A stretch of 64,000 nucleotides of DNA from Epiperipatus broadwayi (GCA_028023455.1 JAQFVV010012497.1:1554001-1618000); one strand, 5' to 3'. Positions 49,745 through 61,954 are shown, numbered from the stretch's first letter. The notes: generated from the sequence alone by a model not told the origin. Made by a program: numbers and translations.

Positions 49745-49877
49745 ATTGCTTGACTTATAATGTTATTCATATAAATGACTTATAGAAGTCATATTTCTAT
49801 TAAAATTAGTATTGCTTGATTTATAATGTTATTCATATAAATTGATTTATAGAAGTCATATTTCTATTAAAATTAGT
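49745..49877. repeat. Two-unit tandem repeat, period 66 bp
   Basis: ATTGCTTGACTTATAATG at 49745 and ATTGCTTGATTTATAATG at 49811; both units run on through TAGAAGTCATATTTCTATTA to AAATTAGTAT. Only a few differences, so the duplication is fairly recent. Confidence 0.8.
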
Positions 49878-50539
49878 ATGGAGATCTCACCCTGAGAGCT
49901 ACAGTCACTTCATATTTGATACATACGCTAAAAGTTAGAACGGGTGGAGGTTCGCCCGGTACAATACAAATGAGTACAATGTTTCAGTTAGTTTCTAGGT
50001 TACTACATCAATAAAAATCATTTTCAGAGAAAAAAAACTAGAATAGACATTCTATAATTTGGATATTTAAAAAGAAATATATTGTATACTACTAGGTGTA
50101 TTATAGGCTAGCTAAGTTTCATATTTAATTTTTCAAGTCTCTACTCCATATTAATTAATAACAGTAATAAAAATTAATCTACCCATATTAATTTTGTACT
50201 ATCTTATTATTGTTGCATAGGAAAGTTAATTCATAGTTTGTGTTCTATTTTAAATGAATCCTTAATTGAGAGGATCTATAGCATATTGGGTAATAATTGC
50301 CCATAATTTAAGATTCAAATTTGAACTAGAGGAACCTAATACTTTTTCACTTCGTTAATAACTTTCAGATATATGGTCCACAGATAACTCAACTAAGGTT
50401 ATATAATATTTAGTATATGTCTATCTGGTTGTTATTATTAGCTACAGTATGAGTGTCAAGGTTCTAACTGTAGAAATGCAATCATATTACTAGTAGAGAA
50501 AGTATCACACTTCTATAGGTATTAAATCCAAGTTTATTG

Positions 50540-50970
50540 TTATATTTGTAATTCCTGAGCAATAAACTAATTTCTTATTGCCCTTTATGGTTTGATGGAT
50601 TCCAGGTCCACAGTTTGCAGCTCAATCCCGTCACTTTCATTGTTCAAACTTGTGAACTCCCAAGCAACAGATTATTTACTTACTGTTCTGACTCGTTTGG
50701 TGCTGTGGTAGAATGGCAAGTGTTTTAATTCTTCTAGAGCTGAGCTCATATTTCTTAAAAACTCATATTACTGCTTAAATGATGTGAGACAATGGCAGAG
50801 TGGCAGATTCTAAAATTCAAGGTTTAAGCGAACTCTGTTACTTCTAATGCTTGAACTTCTTATAGAACTTCTGAGCAATAAATTTCACTTCATGATTTGA
50901 TGTGGTGATAAAATTGCAAATCTTGAAGCTCAGATTTCATAGATCATGGTCAACCATTTGATTATTTTTT
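50540..50970 (+). repeat. Cluster of head-to-tail SINE-A copies
   Basis: At least four copies in the same orientation: a 3' end at 50552-50570 (CCTGAGCAATAAACTAA), a copy at 50580-50690 (CCCTTTATGGTTTGATGG, CTCAATCCCGTCACTTTCA), a 5' part at 50699-50770 (TGTGGTAGAATGGCAAG), a good copy at 50785-50890 (AGACAATGGCAGAGTGGCAG, TTGAACTTCTTATAGAACTT, GAGCAATAAA), and a 5' part at 50897-50965. Tandem arrangement could reflect repeated insertion into A/T-rich SINE tails or local duplication. Confidence 0.7.
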
Positions 50971-51890
50971 TACTGAATTACAAATAAGATTATTACTAGA
51001 TATGTACATAAGCATCCCTCATTTCTACTCTATTGTATTGCAACTATCAATCAATATAGAAAATGAGACAATGCTTTCTCATTATATATGTACTTTGAAA
51101 CCACTTCATGTTTCAATGAGTTAACCATAAATTGAACTACTTCAACTTTATATATATATTTTAAACTTCCATTCAGTAACACATTCTTGAAACATATAAA
51201 GACTCTGAAAAAGACAAATGACTATTAAGACACACATTTCATGCTCAACAAGCACTTATCAGTTGGCCCAGGTGACAATCTTTTATATATGTCTTCATCA
51301 ATTGAGCAGTATATATATATATATTGTAACACTACTGTGCAGCGATCATTAAAATTGTTTTACAATTATTAAAAAATAAAAAATTCTCATAACACAATGT
51401 AAAGTTTAAAATTGATAATAATTTATCAGTAAAAGAGTAAAAAAAACATTTCGTTTGAAATAAATAGATTTATAAAAATCTAAAGAGTTATTATCAGTAA
51501 AAGTACAATTACTTAGTTAGAAGGGGGGAGAGGGTTTGCTTTAGAAAAGTTGAAACTAAAAGCTTAAAATATAAATCTTTTATATAAATTGAAAATATCT
51601 CGTTTATAATGAGTTGATTTTAGAAATATATATGTGGGTAAATGACAAGTCAATTTTAAATATAGCAAAATGTGTGCTTGTTGATAAAATAAATATGTGC
51701 GTGTTAAATATTAGAATATAAATGAAAGTTAAAAATTAAAAACAGATTGCAATGGCTACTAATTAAAAAATTCACAAACAACAGAATTTGGCAATGGCTA
51801 CCACTGACAACAGGATTAACATCTTATCAAAAGAATGCAATCAAAAACAGTGGAGAAATTTTAACAACAGATATAGCTGGCAGACATAAA
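50971..51890. other. No recognisable gene
   Basis: AT-rich, with a TA microsatellite at 51309-51323 and a G-rich run at 51522-51533. A CAATGGCTACYA unit recurs at 51750 and 51792. Confidence 0.4.
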
Positions 51891-52330
51891 ACCAAATAAC
51901 AAAGTGACAACAGGTCATCGCATAAATAGTCCGGTTTTTCATCGATCAATCAGTTGAGTTCACAATCAAGTTGCATTCAATCTATCAGTTACTCAATCAG
52001 TTCTCAGTCAGTATTCTCATGCATTTGTTTATAAAGGCCATGCAGTGCTGAGCAGCTTTTAGGCATATACAATGAGCTCCAAGCCTGTCCTAAATACCAA
52101 CAGCCTGCCCGAGATGGAAGTAATGCACACCTAATAATCTGAAGTATCCCGATGTCTAACTGTCTCAAAGAATAGTGCCACAGAATAGTAATCATAGAAA
52201 CCTTGAATATAACCAGTTGGAAAGATTTTTATGTGAAGCAGCAACCAGCAAGAAGACAAAATCCTACTGGAAATAAATTTCACAACAAACAACAAGAAGT
52301 ATCCACATTCTGAAATCCTAGGTAATAAAT
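51890..52330. other. Less AT-rich island with CAATCAGTT-type repeats
   Basis: 51940-52010 contains several degenerate TCAATCAGTT units. 52030-52140 is less AT-rich than its surroundings. Frames at 52004-52195 and 52131-52349 (- strand) have no recognisable domain. Unassigned; repeat-derived sequence is the likeliest explanation. Confidence 0.3.
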
Positions 52331-52744
52331 AACATTTTCTTATTTCCATTTATAGTTAATGTAGCCATTGCAATCCTTGAAGCCTCCCAGAGTCAGTTAA
52401 TAAATGAACTCTATAACCATATATAATGAATTATTGATGTGCGTGTTTTTAAATGCTATGTATTATTTAATGCTTTTATTATATTACATTCCAGTGTAAG
52501 AATTCAGAGTGTGTGTACATGGTCATTACATAAAAATACCATTGTTTATGTTAGTTAAGATTTATACAAATAATTAAAATTAGAATAATAAATGTTTAGT
52601 TAAAATAAATTATCTTTAAACGTAATATTTGTCTGTCAATTCTTTTACCACTAATTGAAGCAACAATTTGTTATTGTATTACTTTTGATTGAACTAGCTG
52701 GAATATCTTAGACACTGAATTAGTTTGCCATGATTCAAAACACA

Positions 52745-53120
52745 TTAGTTCTTGTAGCTAACTGGCGCTCGGGGTTTACTCTAAAACAAAAAAGTGCTTT
52801 GAATGATAGGTGCTAAATTTGGCAATCAAGAAGATTGGTGCCCTTCAAACATGGCCCAGTTATATATAAGGTATATATAGCTCTGGCTTGGACACAGGTG
52901 CCTTGTAGGCACTATTATTCTCTGCCTAAGGGGGCTATGGTAGAGAAATATTTAAACTGCATTGGTGTAGATCAAATATATAAGTTATAAGTGTATCATA
53001 TTTTGTATAAAAGTTTTATAAGTTATATTTCATCCAATTATTTTATTAAAGAGTTAAATGTCATGTTAGATTTGTTGTTTACTAATTTGATCCTCTAAAC
53101 ACCTTACCCGGTTCAATATA
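52745..53120. other. Possible LTR-retrotransposon remnant (primer-binding-site-like motif)
   Basis: TGGCGCTCGGGGTTTACTCT at about 52763 looks like the TGGCGC-type sequence just downstream of a 5' LTR, and the following 150 bp (TTGGACACAGGTGCCTTGTA) is less AT-rich. However, no LTR pair, gag or pol is recognised nearby. Speculative. Confidence 0.2.
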
Positions 53121-53842
53121 TACACAAAATTATATGGTTTGATTTAGTTTCAAGCTTTCTGCACTCACAATTTTGACACCATTCACCTCACACACACACA
53201 CATATATATATTAATGATTATTACTAAGTATTTAGTAAACTAGAAATTAACTTTAGCTTAGACATAAACTTTAAATTTCAGTTAAAAGTTAATGTCTGCA
53301 ATTTTATAAAGTATCAACACTTGAATCTCGTTGTTACACGGACAGTTTGATATCTTTCACTGCACCACTCTCATGTAAAATATGAACTGGTTTCTATCCA
53401 CTTTGATTTAGTCAGATCTTGTAATCAATTTTTGTCACACCCATAACTTTTGTTATATTATATTTTATACCTTGTTTAATATTTAAAAAAAAAGAAGCAA
53501 TTACATTAAACATATGTACATATGCAATGTTAACTTTCATCCTTCAAGCATGTTTGATATTCCTAAAAATGAAATGAAATATTGTATTAAGAGGAAAAAA
53601 AAAATATTGCAAAACAATTTCTGTTTCTCAATGTCTGCTTTCAAATGACTGTTGAAATATAAAATTCAAATAAATAATGCATCTACTCCTATCTTTTTAA
53701 ATTATTATTATTAATAATCTGAATATTTACAATTATTAAAATATTTATGATTTTGCTTGGTTCTTTAGATGATATAAACTAATATATGATGAAATCATAA
53801 CTTTCAATATTATGTCATTCTAGGACTACATTTTATTAGTTT
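53121..53842. other. No recognisable gene
   Basis: AT-rich sequence with a short CA then TA microsatellite at 53190-53210. No coding signal. Confidence 0.4.
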
Positions 53843-53945
53843 GATTTGGCACAGTGTTAGAGTGGTGGATTCTGGAATTCAAGGTTATAGATTATGGTTG
53901 TAGTTGTCACTTCTTAAGAGATCCCAAGTAATAAGCTACTTATTT
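53843..53945 (+). repeat. SINE-A copy
   Basis: TTGATTTGGCACAGTGTTAG, a box-A-like TTAGAGTGGTGGATTCTGG, AATTCAAGG, then TTGTCACTTCTTAAGAGATC and CAAGTAATAAGCTA. The ACTTCCAGTG-CTTGAACTTC segment is deleted. Confidence 0.6.
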
Positions 53946-54402
53946 TTATTATTTTCCATTATATATTTTGATAAATATATATATAATTTGCACAGTTAAT
54001 AAATATTTCAAGATGCATGACTTTGAAAAACACATAATTAGTACATCATTTAATATAAAAGTGGAATATTAAGGTTATAGTTACTTGACACACTGAAAAT
54101 CATATAGTAATTATTTTGAAAAATAATGCCAGTAATTTAATCCCCCTTTCCCAAGTATTATTATAGTTACTTTTTAGATGTGTGAATTTCTGATGATATT
54201 TCCCATCTGCTTATTGAATATTATAAATTAAAATTTCCACATTTATGTTAAATATTTTTAAAAAATTATTTCTGTTTGGGCATAATAAATTTTTTTAATT
54301 ACAACAGAATTGTCTTATTTTCAACTGCTTCTTAGTTTATCTGCCACACAATCTACTCTATAAAATGTATATTAAGTTCTTTATCCAAGGATGTATTAAC
54401 AA

Positions 54403-55600
54403 TTAAAACAGACAAAATTCTCCACATAGTATTGCCACTCAGCACAAACCAGAGTAATCAATGGATGTCAGAAGTCTTGTGCATAAAATCCCCATCTAGT
54501 GCCAATTCATCCAATGTCCCCAGACTAGTTTCTGGCTTGTGGCCTTCGTCAGTGAAGAGCCTTGGATCTGAGAGCACTGCACCTAGATCTTAGGATCTAA
54601 GGCAACTCTCCTGGAGCCACTTTTTATCTCTATTTGACTACAAAACTATGAGTCTTAAATTGAAAACACAATAATATTTTCAATCCAAGTTCATTAGCTA
54701 ATAGAGTCATATAGGTCTGAACTCAGTTCAGCACTCATATATTTTGTTGTCTTTAAGTCTTTAATAACCATAGCCACCACTACCCTATTAGGCACGATTG
54801 GTTTTAAGCCAATAAACATCACATGATCACCATTTCTTATGCTTGCTTATAACTGTTATTAAAGCAGGCAAAACTCTCCATACAGTATTGCCATTCAGGC
54901 AAGAGTAATCAATAGATGCCAGAAGTCTTGTGCAGCGCTCTCAGATCCAAGGCTCCTCACTGACGAAGCCTACAAGCCAGAAACTAGTCTAGGGATATTG
55001 GATGAGTAGGCACTAGATGGGGATTTTATGCACAAAACTTCTGGCATCCACTGATTACCGTGACTTGCACTGAGTGGCAATACTGTATGGAAAGTTTTGC
55101 TTGTTTTAATAACAGTTATAAGCAAGCATAAAAAATGGTGATCATAGGATATTTATTAGCTTAAAACCAATTCTGCCTAATAGGATAGTGGTGGCTATGA
55201 TTATTAAAGAACCAAAGATACCAAAATATATGATTACTGAACTGAGTTCAGATCTATATGACTATATTAGCTAATGAGCTTGGATTGAAAATATTATTGT
55301 GTTTTCAAATGTGACATAGTTTTGTAGTTAAGTAGAAATAAAAGGTGGCTGCTGGTGGGTTGCATTAGATCCTAAGATATAGATGCAGTGCTCTCAGATC
55401 CAAGGCTCCTCACTGATGAAGGCCACAAGCCAGAAACTAGTCTGGGAATATTGGATGAGTAGGCACTAGATGGGAATTTTATGTACAAAACTTCTGGCAT
55501 CCATTGATTACTCTGACTTGCACTGAGTGGCAATACTGTATGGAGAGTTTTGCCTGTTTTATTAACAGCTATAAGCAAGCATAAGAAATAGTGATCATGT
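54403..55600 (-). mobile_element. F1 fold-back element, large composite copy
   Basis: Flanked by GATGTATTAACAA at 54390-54402 and 55601-55613 (part of this match may belong to the element end). Read on the - strand it begins ATCACATGATCAC and ends TTTGCCTGTTTTAA, the same polarity of ends as the 37.6-kb copy. The outer arms (54405-54795 and about 55155-55560) are reverse complements, with blocks ACTAGTTTCTGGCTTGTGGC, GATCTGAGAGCACTGCA and TAATAACCATAGCCACCAC. The centre (about 54810-55160) is itself an F1 unit with its own arms (TGGTTTTAAGCCAATAAACA against the matching TTATTAGCTTAAAACCA), so the locus is palindrome within palindrome, about 1.2 kb. No protein is encoded; the 68-codon frame at 55372-55578 is incidental. 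Confidence 0.8.
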
Positions 55601-55613
55601 GATGTATTAACAA

Positions 55614-56356
55614 GAATACTGACAAAGAGGGTGATATAATGATTATTGCCAGCACAAAGAAAGGTATAACCATTGTTTCACATTGAATTTGGAAAATGCT
55701 GTATTTATTAACAATAATTAATGCAATAAAGTACTAAACCTTAACAAATGATATATATTTGATCATTTCCAATGTTAATGGTTTAACCTAACTCATTCCA
55801 GCCTCTCTGATTTGTAACTAGATTATAAATTTTAATGATTTTGTATTTAGACCTGCATGATAAACTAGTAAAATCCTATATTACTAAGAAGCACTCAAAG
55901 TTACTAAAAATATATTGTTAGATGTAAATCTAATCTTTTCATTCAGTTTCATAACATCCAATATTCAATTGCTTAATACATAAATTAGATTTTAAAAAAA
56001 GCAGGTATACTTGAATAAAAACAACTTATATAATTTTCATCATTAAATTGTAATTCATTGAATTATTATGAAAATAAAAATATAATTACAATAGTTAAAT
56101 GATCAATAGCGAATGTGAGAAAAAAAAAAAGAAGTACGCTCAACACTACTAGAAGTCATCTTGTCTTATGAACTGTGACTTTATTTATTTATATTAAGCT
56201 TTGTTATTTACAGATTTGTGAGGAAATAAAAATTTCTTACAAAATATATTAACTTTAAAAAAACAGGAATATTAAAATTTTAAACTTTTTTCCTTTTTTC
56301 CCCCCCAAAAACATTATTTCAGTATTTTTATTTGAAAACCATAAAATTGATTGGAT
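55614..56356. other. Region downstream of the SPEF1-like stop codon
   Basis: On the - strand this follows the SPEF1-like stop and should contain its 3'UTR. AT-rich; several AATAAA-type hexamers occur on the - strand, none decisive. A pyrimidine tract TTTTTTCCCCCCCC-type run is at 56294-56306. Confidence 0.35.
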
Positions 56357-56467
56357 CTACCTCGGTTGTTCTTTATACTGTTTATCTGCTTTTGTATTTA
56401 AATCATCAATACGAATATCCTTTAGATGTAACAAATGTTCTAATCTTCGAATCTTAGCTTGCAAAAC
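56357..56467 (-). CDS. SPEF1: SPEF1/CLAMP-like protein, last coding exon
   Basis: Sperm flagellar protein 1 (CLAMP) is a microtubule-binding protein of cilia and flagella with an N-terminal calponin-homology domain and a C-terminal coiled coil. This exon starts in phase 0 after CAG (plus-strand CTG at 56468-56470) and encodes 36 residues to a TAG: VLQAKIRRLEHLLHLKDIRI, then DDLNTKADKQYKEQPR. It is a strong heptad-type helix and closely resembles, from memory of the family, the VLQ-KV-RLEHLL-LK--RI-DL segment at the SPEF1 C-terminus. The phase matches the upstream exon at 59739-59835. A long intron (3.27 kb) separates them. Without the CH domain in view the call rests on this short segment; another ciliary coiled-coil protein is the alternative. 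Confidence 0.65.
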   Translation of the reverse strand, partial: VLQAKIRRLEHLLHLKDIRIDDLNTKADKQYKEQPR

Positions 56468-56727
56468 CTGCAAATGAAAATGCAAATTAATATGCTTCTT
56501 CTACATTCATGAAAGCTTTCAGGACAACTAATGTAGAAAATTAACGCATATAATTATCAAATTTTTAGCAGTATTAATTAATTTTTTACAACTTTTATAT
56601 CTTTGCAATGATGACATAATTTCTTTATGCAGTCAAGTAAATGTTATTTTTCTGAAATGTTAATAAATTATATTTTCATATTATATTATGATTGATCCTG
56701 AAAGCTCTCATGAATTATAACATGTAC

Positions 56728-57930
56728 CTAACTAATCAAGTTTTCTAGATTTACTATGAATTCCTCCAATACTAGTCACAAATTCCGAGATGTTTTATAA
56801 CAAATACTTCAGAGCAATCTCATTCTTAGGAATATATGTATTTCATATAATAAACATACTCTCATCAGATAACCTGGAGATTTGAAACATCTGAACATTC
56901 ATAGAGAAGTAACAGTCAAAATGTTCTATTTATTTGTCTTAAGATTTTGAAACTTGAATATTTTTAGTATTAACCATACATTTTTTAATATTCTATAATA
57001 AATTGAGATAATTCATACCCACATTAAAACACCCAATAGTTTATAAATATAATAAGAGACATGTATGTAATTAATTGACTATTGCATTTGACAAATTTCT
57101 GTAACTAATCAAATCTTCCAGATTTGCTATGAACTCCCTTAAAGCTTGCTATAAATCTCAAGTTGTCATATTGTAAAAATGTCCTGGGTGAATCACTCTT
57201 ATTATTATATGTATTGCATGTAACACATGTGTTTCATATAATAAATCTACTCTCCTCATGTAAACTGAAATTTTGAAAAATCTTAATATCCATACAGAAA
57301 CTAATCATAATTTTATATTTATAATCTTAATCATAACTAGTTAGACATTAGAGTGTGAATATTGTTTCTGTGTATATATTCAGATATTTCAAATCTTTAG
57401 CTTTACCTGAAAGTGTAGTATTATTGCATGTATTAGAAATATAGTGAGAAAGATTGGTCTAAGACATTTTTTCCAAGGATTTGTTAGAGACTTTAGAGAA
57501 ATACATAACAAATCTGAAGATTTGATTAGTTACAGATATATATTAAGTATACTAGACAATTAATTGCATATATATCCCCAATATTATCAAGTTTCTGATC
57601 CATTAGACAATTTAATATGATGAGGATCTAAAAATTATCACCTATTAGAAAATATTAAAGAATTGAAGAGTTGACTATTTATATATGTATGATCAATACT
57701 AAAGACAATTAAACTTAAAAGTCAAACTTGTCATGATTAAGACATAGAAAATGCCTACTAGATATTCAGATATTTTAAAACTCCAGCTCATCTGATGAAC
57801 ATATACTTGTGAATACATGTATAGTAAGAGATATTGGGCTGTGATATTTTTTCTCAAGATGACCATTCAGAATTTATAACAAGAAATTTAGATTTGACTG
57901 GTTAGAGATATTTATCAAGCATGGGATGTG
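56728..57930. repeat. Four copies of one dispersed repeat (two direct, two inverted)
   Basis: Within the SPEF1-like intron: direct copies at about 56728-56985 and 57098-57370 share TAACTAATCAA, TTTCATATAATAAA and TACTCTC blocks; inverted copies at about 57375-57545 (AAATCTGAAGATTTGATTAGTTA) and 57735-57930 (AGATTTGACTGGTTAGAGATAT) match their reverse complement. Copies differ by many substitutions and indels. A further related piece is at about 1500-1650. Non-coding; family unknown. Confidence 0.6.
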
Positions 57931-58261
57931 TATGGAAGATTTAAATTTAAGGCTATATTGGGAAATAATGAGCAAGAAGAAAAAATATCTTATAGTCAAA
58001 ACAAAATGGATTTGGTTTATTTCAAGTCTTTAAAAAAGATTGTGATCCACAGATGTAAATAAATTCTTGCTATAAGTGGCAATCAACAACATTTCAATGA
58101 AGTCTCATTTTAGGTTAATGCATTCTTGAAAAAGGTTGCAGAGATTTCTAAAATAATAGTGAATGTACTTTTTTTTTTGTTAATATGATGTTGACCAATA
58201 ACTGATGAAGAAAGTCAAAACAAACTTATAAACTATTGCTGACTTATTTCTTTTATATATA

Positions 58262-58910
58262 TAAAATAATCCAGTGCATAACGCTATACTGAAATAAATA
58301 TACAAATATTAAGCAATTAAATCATCCCACATGATTAAGAAATCCAGTACTGCCCCCTGTGAACTAATATATAAATACATTAGAGTTCGTATTTCAAAAT
58401 AGCTAGGTCAAAATGGTATCCACTTTGACCTGTCTGCTATCAGATGTTATATATTGAAATACGAACAAACTCAAACAAAGAACTTGAAAATTAGCAAACA
58501 ACGATCTTAAATTTTGCTACAAACAAACATATTTTTACATTATTGTTATATATGTGGGATGATTTAATTGCTTAATATTTGTATATTTATTTCAGTATAG
58601 CGTTATGCACTGGATTATTTTCTATACATTTGTGTTAGGTGGTTTAAAGATTAAAATTACTAAAGTTTAGTTTGTCTTTATATAATAATGTAAAAACATG
58701 TTTGTTTGTAGCAAAATTTAAGATCGTTGTTTGCTAATTTTCAAGTTCTTTGAGTTTATTCGTATTTCAATATATAACATCTGATATCAGACAGGTCAAA
58801 GTGGATACCATTTTGACCTGGCTATTTTGAAATACGAACTCTAATGTATTTATATATTAGTTCACAGGGGGCAGTACTGGATTTCTTACTCATGTGGGAT
58901 GATTTAATTG
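58262..58910. repeat. Nested palindromic element, about 650 bp
   Basis: Two overlapping inverted repeats. A/A': 58262-58333 and 58551-58622, nearly identical over about 70 bp (core CAGTGCATAACGCTATACTG). B/B': 58316-58549 and 58680-58910, about 232 bp each with few mismatches (cores AATCCAGTACTGCCCCCTGT and GCAAAATTTAAGATCGTTG). Arm B contains its own small imperfect hairpin, AGGTCAAAATGGTATCCACT. The order A-B-A'-spacer-B' suggests one element inserted next to or into an inverted relative. Flanked by TA-rich sequence; no coding capacity. Confidence 0.85.
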
Positions 58911-59738
58911 ATATATATATAGTGTATATTACAGTTATAAAGACTGTTGGGTAATCAAAACTGCCAGCTATTGTTGAAAATATGGAATAATAAAGTGTTG
59001 TGTTTGCATTAAAGAACCTATAAAACTCTGCTATTATTGTTTATTTAAACCAGTTTTCACAGTTCTTTTAAATAGGAGCATTCTCTTAATTTTAATAACA
59101 CTAAAATATTAAAAATTGGAAAAGAATAATTTGTATGGTGTAAAAGAGATTGTAGAAATTCTATAAAGTCAGGCAATACAAATTAAGCAATGTATCCCTT
59201 TACTACAGAAATCATGTATTCAGTCTCTTCTCACATCAGTAACAAATAACAGCCTTTTTAATGACTTGTAACAATAGGATTTATTTTACTCTGTTTATGA
59301 GAAATTCTCTCTTCTATATAATATTCTTCAAAACATGTTTTAATTTCATCTTTTGATAATATATGTCACCAATTATTATTAATCCATTGCAGGAAGAAAT
59401 GGTCTCCAAGTTTAAACTATTTTACCCTACACATAGTCTCTCTTCTTCATATTACTCCAGCAATTTTTTCTAATTCATCCATTCCTCTTATGTAGTCTTT
59501 TTGTACTTTTATAATCATTTGGGATCCAATCTAAGACTTCAGTTATCTATCTATCATATTTTCGGGCTTTGACATTTCAGAAAATTTTCAATTGATCTCA
59601 TCAAGACAGCATGGATGAATTAATAGTAGTGATATTTGCATTAAATTACTTAATTTTTTTTTAGAATATTTGTATATAGTCTGATATATATATATTTTAA
59701 AATTAAAAAAAAATAGTAGGAAAAAATATTGTTCTTAC
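58911..59738. other. Intron sequence, no further feature
   Basis: Remainder of the SPEF1-like intron between the palindrome and the penultimate exon. AT-rich, with a TA run at 59681-59690. Confidence 0.45.
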
Positions 59739-59835
59739 TAGATTTGCTTCTTGTTTTAAGTGAACTTCTTGTTCTTTTTCTTCTAAAAGAGTGGCTGGTA
59801 CCATAGTTATTCCATTAACAATGACTTTTTGATTT
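59739..59835 (-). CDS. SPEF1: SPEF1/CLAMP-like protein, penultimate coding exon
   Basis: Bounded on the - strand by TTTTAG (acceptor, ending at 59836) and GTAAGAAC (donor, 59738 downward). It holds one base plus 32 codons: NQKVIVNGITMVPATLLEEK followed by EQEVHLKQEANL. The donor is in phase 0, so it joins directly to VLQAKIRRL in the exon at 56467, giving a continuous helix from LLEEKEQEV onward; this LLxEKEQ start of the coiled coil is also a SPEF1-family feature. No stops. Upstream exons with the calponin-homology domain are not recognisable between 59836 and 64000 and probably lie beyond the window. Confidence 0.65.
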
Positions 59836-61950
59836 CTAAAACACAATTTTTAAAATACATTACTAAACCAATTAAACTTTTGTTAAATTTCACACTGTTA
59901 AATATATATATATATATACCACTAATAAAATATTTTAATTTAAGGAAAAGGATATACCAATATATTACCTTATTAAACATTAAAGTTATCATAAACAATA
60001 ATCATTCATATATTAATTTAACTGTATCCAGGAAGAGAGCATTTACATATGTACTTCTAACTATATATATTAATATTTTATGTATAAAAATAATTATTTT
60101 TCATTTATAAAATAATAATAATAATCTAAAATAAAAATTAAAAGAATGAGTAAGTAATCAGACAGATCATAAAGATAAACTATTGGGATGGGATGGTTAT
60201 TTTCTTTCATATGTTTAAGATATCACAATTATGAATTTAAAAAAATAATAAATTTTATGGTACTTGAGTATTAGTCTTGCAACATAGTATTAGACCTGCT
60301 GCACCTTTTCACATTCATATCAATCTGCTGATAACTTTGTAATCTTGTGATCTGACCAAAATAATATGTACATGGATCTTAGCCTTATTGCTTTCCTTAG
60401 TTTTTCTAGTTTTTATCAATGTAAATCTTTTTGCTCTAACATTATGAAAACTGATGTTATTGTGAAAATTGTGACTCTCAGTCAGTTTTTAAAAAATTCA
60501 ATATGGCGTCAAGGATAGCAAACTAGTTAAAATCAAATGAACTGAAATAATTTACAAATAGAAATAATGCAATAGCTGTTGTCAGAAAGAAAGCTGGACA
60601 ATAACTGGAAAAAAATGTCAAAATATCGCAAAGAAAATCATGTTTTGAAAAAAAGAAACACGTTTCACATGTTTTCGATATACATTGCAGGGTTTATTTT
60701 CTTTCAATTTAATGTGATTGCAAGATTATACATTTATTGTGGATGTGAAAAGGGCTCCTATCTTCCCTACATTGCAGGACTAATATGCAATGACCAATTT
60801 TACTTTAAGACCTAAATTCAGACAGGCTAGGGTATATTTTTTAATTTTCAGATGAAAATTTTAAATATCAAATTTCAATTTTATTATATAATGTTATAAA
60901 CAATCATATCTTAGGAATTTATATTATTTTGTTTTATCAATGCATTCCTAATCTTATCTACACTCACAACTATCCATATGTTTTTAATTTAAATAAACTT
61001 ATTTTATAATAAAACATAGAATCACTTAATTATTAGAACTTACTTACATTTAACCTGCATTTAAATGTTTACGCTCTCTCCACATCATTATTAAAGTATT
61101 GTGTTCAGATATCTTCAATAGTTGTTCAATTTTTTAAAAATATATGATTTCAATGTCATCTTCTTTTTTTTTTTGGTTATTTTTATATTTTGCATAATAA
61201 TTTTTGTTTACTCAAACTTCTACACTGGTTAGATTTCTATTGTACTTTGGTCACATTACAATTTAGATATCTTAGGAGATCAATTCCTCACTATAAATGT
61301 TTTATAGTGGTATTGTATTAAAAAAAATGCTATAATTTTCACAGGAGAATGGCCTTCCTAAAAAGTACAGTGTTTTTAATCAGTTCCACTGAGAAACATC
61401 AAAGTCATGTGTTAAAATTGAAATTATTACAAGTAATTCGATGACTTTTTAAATTACTTTTTTTTAAAAAAATAACTTTTTCCCCAAAAAGCATGTACAA
61501 TATTTTGTTATTCATTTTACTTTGAAAATTTTCAATTCTCATCTGTTATGAGGAGATACACTCCTTGTACAAAGTCAACCATAATAGATGAAAATCATCT
61601 TCAATAGTATTCTGTCCCATAGAGAGGTCCAGAGAGTAGTCTCATCACCAATTCAACCATTTTTTCACTCTGTTATCTTCATTGCCCAGATTGTCAACAC
61701 CACATAACTCTTCTTAGCTTTTATATCATCCAACAATGTCAATCTTTTCCATCCTTTCTTCTTGTTTCCACTCACCATTCCCTCCAAAACCTTTTCCCTT
61801 AAACTATATTTTTTTCTTAGTACATGTTAATGTGATAGCTACCATTAATCTGCATATACAATATTTATAAAATGTTTATAATTTATTTCTATTTCTTATA
61901 TTCTAGTTTTCAAAAATTCTAATTTTTTTCAATATTTTATCTGTTATTTC
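59836..61950. other. Upstream intron of the SPEF1-like gene, no recognisable exon
   Basis: AT-rich sequence with a TA microsatellite at 59903-59919. The frames at 59829-60110 and 60579-60815 show no domain. No calponin-homology-like segment is readable on the - strand. Confidence 0.45.
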
Positions 61951-61954
61951 TTAT

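Noticed and set aside
52763-52783. Primer-binding site proving an LTR retrotransposon
   Set aside because: Only a TGGCGC-type motif is present; no LTR pair or coding sequence could be found, so it is listed only as a weak possibility.
55372-55578. 68-codon - strand frame in the 55-kb F1 element
   Set aside because: It is not conserved in the matching arms of the other F1 copies.
59829-60110. 93-codon + strand frame
   Set aside because: It overlaps the conserved - strand exon and a TA microsatellite; the translation is low-complexity Ile/Lys/Tyr sequence.
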